Origin: DAOVRL01 sp964459805
GTDB lineage: Bacteria; Planctomycetota; Phycisphaerae; Sedimentisphaerales; Anaerobacaceae
Length of the DNA stretch: 9,958 bases
NCBI GenBank assembly: GCA_964459805.1
Contig: CAYWOD010000130.1
Coordinates: forward strand, 1-9,958
Reading direction: 5' to 3'
In this document: piece by piece, positions 1 through 6,502 of the stretch
How the letters are laid out: each line of letters starts with the position of its first letter
Numbering within the stretch: the stretch's first letter is position 1
Position numbers and translations under genes: made by a program
Notes under the pieces: generated by a model
Seen by the model: the letters and a program-made list of their open reading frames with translations, nothing else
What the model was told of the DNA's origin: nothing
The model's database searches: none

Positions 1-24
1 GAAACGATTTTTTCTTTTCTAAGT

Positions 25-53
25 AGGCCTAACCTGCAATTTTGCAGAAGCCT
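25..53 (+). promoter_or_regulatory. Palindrome / small hairpin in the acs leader
   Basis: CTGCAA (34-39) and TTGCAG (42-47) form a perfect 6-base inverted repeat with a TT centre. It is flanked by AGGC (25-28) and GCCT (50-53), which can pair outside it. It lies 28 bases upstream of the acs start, between a T-rich stretch (8-19) and the ribosome binding site AAGGAG (70-75). It could be an operator for a dimeric regulator or a leader hairpin. No convincing -10/-35 pair is visible in the 81 bases before acs, so the promoter is probably upstream of the window. Confidence 0.25.
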
Positions 54-81
54 TTGACAGTATGAGACAAAGGAGAGCGTT

Positions 82-2064
82 ATGGGACAAGAGCAAAGGG
101 GCATCGACTCGCTCATGAGCGAGGACCGCACGTTTGGCCCGCCGGCGGAGATACAGGCCAATGCCCACGTTAACAGTGCCGAACAGTATCAACAGATGTG
201 GGAGAAGTCCATTAACGATCCGGACGGCTTCTGGCTGGAGCAGGCAAAGAGCATTGACTGGTTCAAGGAGCCTACGAGGAGCCTGGAATACACGTGGGAC
301 ACAAAGAGCCGGAAGATCGAGCACAGATGGTTTGCCAATGGTGAGCTAAACGTCTCATACAACTGCCTGGACCGGCACCTTGGGACGCCGATTGCGAAAA
401 AGACCGCGCTGCTGTGGCAGGGCGAAGCGGAAGACGCCGTCCGAAAGTTCACATACGAGGAGCTGTACAAAGAAGTGTGCAAATTCGCGAACATTTTGAA
501 GTCGAAGGGTATCGGCAAGGGAGACCGCGTGGCGGTCTATATGCCGATGGTTGTCGAGCTGCCGGTAGTTATGTTAGCGTGTGCCCGTATAGGTGCAATT
601 CACTCGGTCATCTTCGGCGGGTTCAGTGCCGATGCAATCGAAGGCCGCATCAACGACTCCGACTGCAAGATGCTTATCACTTCCAATGTTTCTCTCCGCG
701 CCGGCAAGCACATACCGCTCAAGGGTATTGCGGATGAGGCCTTGAAGAAGACACCTACGATAGAGAGCGTCATAGTCGTCAAGGTCAGCGATGATCCCTG
801 CGATATGCAGGATGGCCGCGACCTCTGGTATCACGACGAGATGGAAAACGCCGCCGAGGAATGTGAACCTGAGCGAATGAACGCCGATGACCCGCTGTTT
901 ATCCTTTACACATCGGGTTCAACCGGCAAGCCCAAGGGCGTTGTCCACACAACGGGCGGGTACCTGCTGCATACCTCCATAAGTCACAAGCTCATTTTCA
1001 ACATCCACGACGATGATATCTATTGGTGCACCGCGGATATCGGGTGGGTTACAGGACACAGCTATATTGTCTATGGCCCGCTTGCGAACGGCGCCACGTC
1101 ATTGATGTTTGAGGGGGTTCCCACGTACCCGGACGCCGGGCGTTTCTGGCACATCTGCGACAAATTTGGTGTAACTGTCTTCTATACAGCCCCAACGGCT
1201 ATACGAGCGCTGATGCGTCTCGGTGATGAATGGCCCGCCAAGTATAAGCTCAACACAATGAGGATTCTCGGCTCAGTGGGCGAGCCGATCAATCCCGAAG
1301 CCTGGATGTGGTATTACGAGAAAATCGGTCGCAGCAGGTGCCCGATTGTCGATACCTGGTGGCAAACGGAAACGGGCGGCTTTATGATTACGCCCATGCC
1401 GGGCGCTCATACGTTGAAGCCGGGCAGCGCAGGCAGGCCTTTCTTCGGAGTCGATACCGTTGTGCTGCGAGACGATGGGAACCAGTGCGATGTGAACGAA
1501 GGCGGCAAGCTCTGCATACGCAAGCCGTGGCCCGGAATGATGAGGACAATGTGGGGCGATCATGAGAGGTTTGTCGATACATACTTCACGATGTTTGACA
1601 ACGTCTATTTTGCCGGCGACGGCTGCCGTATTGACGAGGACGGCGATTACTGGCTGATGGGCCGAATCGACGACGTGGTCAACGTATCGGGCCATCGTAT
1701 CGGCACCGCCGAGGTCGAAAGCGCGCTGGTGAGCCACGCAAACGTTGCCGAGGCCGCCGTTACACCGATGCCACATGAGATCAAAGGGCAGGCTCTTTAC
1801 GCCTTTGTTACGCTCGTTAGCGGGGTCGATGAAACCGACGAGCTGAAAAAGGAGCTCCGTTTGCACGTGCGCAAAGAGATTGGTCCTATCGCGACACCCG
1901 AGGCGATTCAGTTTGCCCCGTCGCTGCCAAAGACCCGCTCTGGCAAGATTATGCGGCGAATTCTGCGCAAGATTGCCGAGAAGACTACAGACAATCTGGG
2001 GGATATTTCGACACTCGCCGACCCGAGCGTAGTCGAAGCATTGATTAAGGGCCGGGGAGAATAA
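82..2064 (+). CDS. acs: Acetyl-CoA synthetase, AMP-forming
   Basis: Activates acetate with ATP and CoA to acetyl-CoA, AMP and PPi through acetyl-adenylate; a cytoplasmic, high-affinity acetate-assimilation enzyme. At 660 residues it is the normal full length. Visible motifs are the ANL-superfamily P-loop TSGSTGKPKG (residues 277-286), the adenine/acetate-pocket block DTWWQTETGG from residue 424 (W427 is the acetate-pocket tryptophan by family comparison), and the C-terminal PKTRSGKIMRR with K622. K622 is the lysine that Pat/AcuA-type acetyltransferases modify in other bacteria to switch Acs off. The start at 82 is preceded by AAGGAG at a good distance; an internal ATG at 115 is possible but lacks such a site. 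The OFA carrier downstream probably shares its transcript. The convergent operon carries a GNAT domain and a deacetylase that could act on K622 (inference). Confidence 0.97.
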   Translation: MGQEQRGIDSLMSEDRTFGPPAEIQANAHVNSAEQYQQMWEKSINDPDGFWLEQAKSIDWFKEPTRSLEYTWDTKSRKIEHRWFANGELNVSYNCLDRHLGTPIAKKTALLWQGEAEDAVRKFTYEELYKEVCKFANILKSKGIGKGDRVAVYMPMVVELPVVMLACARIGAIHSVIFGGFSADAIEGRINDSDCKMLITSNVSLRAGKHIPLKGIADEALKKTPTIESVIVVKVSDDPCDMQDGRDLWYHDEMENAAEECEPERMNADDPLFILYTSGSTGKPKGVVHTTGGYLLHTSISHKLIFNIHDDDIYWCTADIGWVTGHSYIVYGPLANGATSLMFEGVPTYPDAGRFWHICDKFGVTVFYTAPTAIRALMRLGDEWPAKYKLNTMRILGSVGEPINPEAWMWYYEKIGRSRCPIVDTWWQTETGGFMITPMPGAHTLKPGSAGRPFFGVDTVVLRDDGNQCDVNEGGKLCIRKPWPGMMRTMWGDHERFVDTYFTMFDNVYFAGDGCRIDEDGDYWLMGRIDDVVNVSGHRIGTAEVESALVSHANVAEAAVTPMPHEIKGQALYAFVTLVSGVDETDELKKELRLHVRKEIGPIATPEAIQFAPSLPKTRSGKIMRRILRKIAEKTTDNLGDISTLADPSVVEALIKGRGE

Positions 2065-2086
2065 GTTTTCCGGCTTTCCGAAATAC

Positions 2087-2122
2087 AGGCCGGGCGTGTG
2101 TTAAGAAATGCACACCCGGCCT
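2087..2122 (+). terminator. GC-rich hairpin between acs and the OFA carrier
   Basis: The arms AGGCCGGGCGTGTG (2087-2100) and CACACCCGGCCT (2111-2122) form a 12-bp stem with a two-base GC bulge in the left arm and a 10-base loop. No T-tract follows, so it is not a standard intrinsic terminator. It may be a partial terminator, an mRNA-stability element that sets the acs:carrier ratio, or a processing site. The hairpin ends 10 bases before the carrier's ribosome binding site. Confidence 0.5.
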
Positions 2123-2145
2123 ATTCTCGATGAAGGAAACGATAC

Positions 2146-3411
2146 ATGAGTGAAGAAACAAGTGCAGCACGATTGGAATTTGAGAATCACGGCTGGCGCG
2201 TTACGTTTGCAGGAATGGGCATAAACCTTGCTCTGGGTATCCTATACACATGGAGCGTCATAAGCAAGCGCATCCCGGAAGACTGGGGTTGGAATGAGGA
2301 CGATAAGTCGCTGCCCTATATGATAGCGTGCCTGGTCTTCTCACTGATAATGGTGCCGGCCGGGAGAATGCAGGACAAAATCAGCCCTCGTTTGGTGGCC
2401 ACTATTGGGGGTATCCTGGTTGGCGTCGGCCTTGTGATCGCAAGCATGACGACGTCGCCTGCGGCCTTTGCGATAGGCTTTGGCGTGCTGGCCGGCGCGG
2501 GTATCGGGTTTGGCTATGCCTCTGCCACTCCGCCCGCAGTAAAATGGTTCCCGGCGGCCAAGACAGGCCTGATCGCGGGAATCGTCGTCTCCGGCTTCGG
2601 GCTGGCTTCGGTATATGCAGCGCCACTGACAACAGCATTGATAGTCCACTTTGATTTCAAAACGGCCATACTCGCACTGGGCATCGCCTTTCTGATTGTT
2701 GTGGTGGCACTTGCTCAAATATTAAAGCCCCCGCCCAAAGGCTATGTTCCTCCGGGGGCTAAACCGGCGAAAACAGCGGGCGTGGGCGATAAGAAAGAAG
2801 AGTTTCTGCCAAGAGAGATGCTCGGCACGGTTCAGTTTTACATGATTTGGTTCATGTATGTATGCGGCGCCGGCGCGGGGCTGATGATCATCGCCAAGCT
2901 CGCCGCGATTGCCAAAATACAAGCAGGAATCAACCTGGGCTTTGTGCTTGTGGCGGTTCTTGCGATCGGCAACGGCGCCGGCCGAATAGCAGGGGGGATG
3001 CTGAGCGACAAAATTGGGCGCAAGGTCACGATGTTTATTTGCTTTGTGCTGCAGGCATGTCTGATATTGGTGCTTTCAAGGGTAACCGAGGGAAGTGCTC
3101 TTGCTTCGGTGGCTGTTCTGGCGATCATATCTGCTCTGATCGGCGCAAGCTACGGCGCCAACTTGTCACTTTTCCCATCCATCACAAAAGATTTCTACGG
3201 CTTGAAAAACTTTGGAATGAACTACGGGCTCGTGTTTACAGCCTGGGGCGTAGGCGGATTTATGCTGGCAAAGCTGGCAGGAGCAATGTACGTCAAACAC
3301 GAAACGTTTGCGATAGCGTATTATGGTGCTTCAACGCTGTTGGTGATTGCAGCGGTGATGACGTTTTTCGTCAAGCCACCCCATCATACGATTGAGGCCG
3401 GAGAGGCATAG
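2146..3411 (+). CDS. OFA-family MFS transporter (monocarboxylate/oxalate-formate type)
   Basis: A 421-residue inner-membrane major facilitator protein with about 12 hydrophobic segments. It matches the oxalate/formate antiporter (OFA) family, whose members carry small carboxylates such as oxalate, formate, lactate or pyruvate. The N-terminal block GILYTWSVISKRIPEDWGW (31-49) is typical. The MFS loop signature appears once in each half, as GRMQDKISPR (73-82) and GRIAGGMLSDKIGRK (279-293). A charged cytoplasmic loop rich in K and P (about 193-225) separates the two halves. The ATG is preceded by AAGGA (2133-2137), 8 bases away. Its position 81 bases after acs suggests uptake or exchange of acetate or another monocarboxylate, but the substrate cannot be read from the sequence. 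Confidence 0.9.
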   Translation: MSEETSAARLEFENHGWRVTFAGMGINLALGILYTWSVISKRIPEDWGWNEDDKSLPYMIACLVFSLIMVPAGRMQDKISPRLVATIGGILVGVGLVIASMTTSPAAFAIGFGVLAGAGIGFGYASATPPAVKWFPAAKTGLIAGIVVSGFGLASVYAAPLTTALIVHFDFKTAILALGIAFLIVVVALAQILKPPPKGYVPPGAKPAKTAGVGDKKEEFLPREMLGTVQFYMIWFMYVCGAGAGLMIIAKLAAIAKIQAGINLGFVLVAVLAIGNGAGRIAGGMLSDKIGRKVTMFICFVLQACLILVLSRVTEGSALASVAVLAIISALIGASYGANLSLFPSITKDFYGLKNFGMNYGLVFTAWGVGGFMLAKLAGAMYVKHETFAIAYYGASTLLVIAAVMTFFVKPPHHTIEAGEA

Positions 3412-3440
3412 GCTGGTGGTAATCACTTATGAGAATATGA

Positions 3441-3473
3441 AAGACCCAAACGTCTCTTGTGTGGGCCTTTTTT
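3441..3473 (+). terminator. Intrinsic terminator after the OFA carrier
   Basis: ACCCAAAC (3444-3451) pairs imperfectly with GTGTGGGC (3459-3466). The core pairs are C-G x3, A-T, one A.G mismatch, A-T and C-G, around a 7-base loop (3452-3458), with GA/TC outer pairs. A run of six T follows at 3468-3473. It lies in the 72-bp gap between the convergent carrier and deacetylase genes. On the minus strand the same hairpin is followed only by a weak T-rich stretch, so it may work poorly for the operon coming from the right. Confidence 0.7.
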
Positions 3474-3483
3474 ATTGCAACCG

Positions 3484-4620
3484 CTAAAGTCCGTGAACGG
3501 GGAATATTTTCGTCCGAACGGCCTCGATTGTCGCTTCAAGTGCAGGCTCGACGCTCTGACGTTGTTCACTGCTTACGGCGAGCATCCTGTCACGCAAGCC
3601 CCCCTGCCAGTCGGTGCTCTCGAGCATAACACCGCCCACAGGAGTACCGGCCGCGTGGTCGGTGTCGGCGCCGCAAAGCACCGTCCAGGCCAAAGCCCAG
3701 GCCCTTACGGTGTTTTCAACATTGTACCCCCCGCCGCCGGTCATAAGGATGGGCTTGTCGTAGGTCAGCAAATGGTCGATGATCTCGGCATAAACGTTGT
3801 TAGTCAAGTGCAGATGAGCGAGCGGGTCACCAGCAAGTGCGTCGGCACCCAACTCAAAAACGAACACATCCGGGTTATACGCACCCGCCAGCGGTGGAAC
3901 GACCGCCTCGAATGCCTTCAGATAAGCCTCGTCGTAGGCGCCCACCGGCAGAGGGACGTTCACACAATAGCCCTCGCCCGGACCGGCTCCAATCTCGTCT
4001 GCGAATCCTGTTCCGGGAAAGAGCGTTTGCGGATTCTCGTGGAATGATATGGTCATCACATCGCAACGGTCGTAAAACGCATACGCAACGCCGTCCCCGT
4101 GGTGGACATCCACATCAAGGTATAAGACTCTCTTTCCTTTCTCAGCAAGGACTATGCACGCCAGAGCCACGTCGTTTATGTAACAAAAGCCCGATGCCTG
4201 CTCGGGCCCGGCGTGGTGAAAGCCGCCCGATGGATTGAACGCCACCTCAGCAGAGCCCGAAAGGATGAGCTCGGCGGCGGTAAGCGTGCCGCCGGCAGCC
4301 AGGACGGGGTAGTCATACATCCCGGCGAAGACGGGGCAATCCAGAGTACCGATACCCATATTGAGGGCCTCAGTATCCCAACGACCTCTGGCAGCGCTTC
4401 TAAGGGCGTGAAGGTAACGGGCTGAATGGAACTTTTTCAGAACGATTCGCTCGGCGGCAGCAGGGGCCACTTCGCTCCGGCCGTCGCCGGATAGCAGGCC
4501 CATGGAATTCAGGACTTTTCTTACCTGCCCGGCCCGGTCCGTACTAAACGGACAATCCACGGGGTAGCTGAACTTTTCAAGCTCGCCCGAATGAATAAAT
4601 GCAGCTTTCTTCGTCGCCAA
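3484..4620 (-). CDS. Class I histone-deacetylase-fold protein lysine deacetylase (AcuC-like)
   Basis: A 378-residue zinc-dependent deacetylase of the arginase/HDAC fold, close in size to Bacillus AcuC, which reactivates acetylated acetyl-CoA synthetase. The active site is complete: tandem histidines in SGGFHHAGP (H135/H136), zinc ligands D171 and H173 in YLDVDVHHGDG, zinc ligand D265 in GADALAGDP, and the transition-state tyrosine Y299 in GGGGYN. The best start is TTG at 4620, with GGAGT five bases upstream and the stop of the CoA-transferase gene overlapping that site (gap of 3 bases). It is the last gene of a three-gene operon whose middle gene carries a GNAT domain, and it faces acs tail to tail. 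Removal of acetyl (or acyl) groups from Acs or other CoA enzymes is the likely role. Acetylpolyamine or acetoin-related substrates remain possible, because HDAC-fold specificity cannot be read safely. Confidence 0.9.
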   Translation of the reverse strand: MATKKAAFIHSGELEKFSYPVDCPFSTDRAGQVRKVLNSMGLLSGDGRSEVAPAAAERIVLKKFHSARYLHALRSAARGRWDTEALNMGIGTLDCPVFAGMYDYPVLAAGGTLTAAELILSGSAEVAFNPSGGFHHAGPEQASGFCYINDVALACIVLAEKGKRVLYLDVDVHHGDGVAYAFYDRCDVMTISFHENPQTLFPGTGFADEIGAGPGEGYCVNVPLPVGAYDEAYLKAFEAVVPPLAGAYNPDVFVFELGADALAGDPLAHLHLTNNVYAEIIDHLLTYDKPILMTGGGGYNVENTVRAWALAWTVLCGADTDHAAGTPVGGVMLESTDWQGGLRDRMLAVSSEQRQSVEPALEATIEAVRTKIFPVHGL

Positions 4621-4623
4621 AGG

Positions 4624-6501
4624 TTACTCCAGTTGCTGTTTTCTTGCCAAATCGTACGTAATGCTGTAGAGATCGCCGTCGAATTCCGTGTTTACCTTGT
4701 AGCCGGAGTTGTGGAAAATCGCAAGCATTGGTTTGTTTTTAGGGAGGACTTTTGCATAGAAGCGTTTGACGCCGCGCTGCTTAGCGATCTGGGTTATGTA
4801 GTCCAGCAGAAAAGTCCCCATTCCCTTTTGCTGCCATTCATCCTGAACAAGAAAAGCTACTTCGGCAGCCTGCGTTTGGGGATCGAGGAAATACTGGGCG
4901 ATGGCGACTATATCTTCGCCGGAAGCACTGGGAACAACCCCTACGATTGCAAAATTCTTCTTGTAATCAATATTCGTAAGATGTTGAATGTGACGGTGAG
5001 GAAACGCAACCGTACGAGCCAGGTAGCGAGTCGTAACAGACTGGTCACTTAGCGAGTACAGCATTTCAGCAAGGGCAGGCTCGTCGGTGGGTTTGATGGG
5101 CCTGAAGAATATCTCCGTGCCGTCGCGCAAAGTGGAGTAATGCTCCAATTCCCTGGGATAGCTCAACTGGTCCCAGGCCAGCTCAATCTGGTCCTGATAG
5201 ATGTAGTTCCTGGCCTTGGCCGCCTGCATGAGCTCCTTCCTGAACTTGGGATGGGCTATGTTGATCAAATCGAGGACCCTTTCTCTAATGCTCTTGCCAT
5301 GTAGATAGGCAATCCCATATTCGGTAACCACGTAGTGGACATCGCCCCTGGTGGTTACGACGCCGGCGCCTTCGGTCAGGTGCGGCACAATCCTGGATGC
5401 CTGCCCATCTCTCGCGGTCGATGGCATTGCGATGATCGGCTTGCCCCCCCTGCTGCGGACAGCACCACGAATAAAATCGACCTGTCCACCGATACCACTG
5501 TAGAATTGGTGGCCTAATGAGTCCGAGCACACCTGCCCTGTCAGGTCAATCTCTAATCCGACATTGATCCCGACCATTTTCTCGTGCTGTGCGATAATAT
5601 TGATATCATTCACGTACTCCGTCGGATAGAATTCGAAGAATGGGTTGTTGTCAATGTAGTCGTAGAGGCGTCTCGAGCCCATACAGAAACTTGCAACGAC
5701 CTTGCCGCGATTGAGGCTCTTCTTGGCGCAGGTGATTGCTCCGCATTCAATCAGATCAACAATCCAGTCGCTGAACATCTCGGTATGGATGCCCAGGTCC
5801 TTCTTATCCTTCAGGAATTCGACGAGGGCCTGCGGAATACGGCCAATTCCACATTCAATCGTGCTGCCGTCTTCGACAAGCCTGGCGACATTCTGGCCAA
5901 TAGCACATAGCGTTTCATCAGGCTCCGGTATGGGAATTTCTATTACGTCCTCGTCGTAAGGGACCAAAACGTCAATAGCGTTGATGTGAAGAAAGCTGTC
6001 GCCAAACGTTCTTGGCATCCGGCTGTTGACCTGTGCTATGACATACTTGGCGTTGGCCGCTGCGGATTTGACGATATCTACTGAGACCCCGAGGCTGCAC
6101 AGGCCGTTTGCATCGGGCGGGGTCACGCTAATCAGGGCAACATCCACTGGAATCCTTCCGGTCTCAAATTCAAGCGGTATCTCAGACAAAAAGATCGGTG
6201 TGTAGTCTCCGATACCTTTATGCAGTGCATCGCGGACGTTGTCGGCGATGAAGAAGCTGTTCATCTTGAACTTCTCGCGGAACTTCTCCTCGACATAAGG
6301 AGCGGCCCCCATCGTCAGAAGATGGACTATGTGGGCGTCGTAGATGTGACTGGAGTGCTGGACGAGAGCCTGCACGAGATGCTGCGGCTGGCCGCAGCCC
6401 GTCCCTATGAAGATACTGTTGCCGGACTTGAGCAGCTTCATCGCTGCCGGAGCCGGCCTCAGTTTGTCCTTGTACTTGTCTTTCCAGTCAAATTTGTGCA
6501 T
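4624..6501 (-). CDS. Acetyl-CoA hydrolase/transferase with C-terminal GNAT acetyltransferase domain
   Basis: A two-part protein of 625 residues. Residues about 1-440 form an acetyl-CoA hydrolase/4-hydroxybutyrate CoA-transferase-type enzyme, which moves CoA between acyl-CoA and acetate or another acid. Motifs seen are GLEIDLTGQV (E317 is the likely glutamate forming the glutamyl-CoA intermediate) and GIGGQVDF (336-343). Residues about 455-625 are a GNAT domain beginning EIFFRPIKPTDEPAL, which resembles the GNAT part of Pat-type protein acetyltransferases. The acetyl-CoA pyrophosphate loop QQKGMG is at 557-562. The chosen start, ATG at 6501, has GGAGG six bases upstream and lies one base after the previous stop. 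A start at 6537 would add 12 residues and overlap the upstream gene without a comparable site. This fused architecture occurs in databases as far as I recall, but what its GNAT domain acetylates is unclear. Confidence 0.9.
   Translation of the reverse strand: MHKFDWKDKYKDKLRPAPAAMKLLKSGNSIFIGTGCGQPQHLVQALVQHSSHIYDAHIVHLLTMGAAPYVEEKFREKFKMNSFFIADNVRDALHKGIGDYTPIFLSEIPLEFETGRIPVDVALISVTPPDANGLCSLGVSVDIVKSAAANAKYVIAQVNSRMPRTFGDSFLHINAIDVLVPYDEDVIEIPIPEPDETLCAIGQNVARLVEDGSTIECGIGRIPQALVEFLKDKKDLGIHTEMFSDWIVDLIECGAITCAKKSLNRGKVVASFCMGSRRLYDYIDNNPFFEFYPTEYVNDINIIAQHEKMVGINVGLEIDLTGQVCSDSLGHQFYSGIGGQVDFIRGAVRSRGGKPIIAMPSTARDGQASRIVPHLTEGAGVVTTRGDVHYVVTEYGIAYLHGKSIRERVLDLINIAHPKFRKELMQAAKARNYIYQDQIELAWDQLSYPRELEHYSTLRDGTEIFFRPIKPTDEPALAEMLYSLSDQSVTTRYLARTVAFPHRHIQHLTNIDYKKNFAIVGVVPSASGEDIVAIAQYFLDPQTQAAEVAFLVQDEWQQKGMGTFLLDYITQIAKQRGVKRFYAKVLPKNKPMLAIFHNSGYKVNTEFDGDLYSITYDLARKQQLE
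4626..4630 (-). promoter_or_regulatory. Ribosome binding site deciding the TTG start of the deacetylase
   Basis: Read on the minus strand, GGAGT lies five bases before TTG at 4620 and overlaps the TAA stop of the upstream CoA-transferase/GNAT gene. This placement supports the TTG start and suggests translational coupling between the two genes. Confidence 0.65.
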
Positions 6502-6502
6502 A

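Noticed and set aside
1273..1866. Open frame of 197 codons on the minus strand inside acs
   Set aside because: It lies wholly within a clearly coding acs segment, resembles no family, and is explained by the GC-rich third positions of the real gene.
3457..4047. Open frame of 196 codons on the plus strand over the deacetylase
   Set aside because: Its start lies inside the terminator and the rest is antisense to conserved HDAC motifs (zinc ligands and GGGGY); no own motif or good ribosome binding site.
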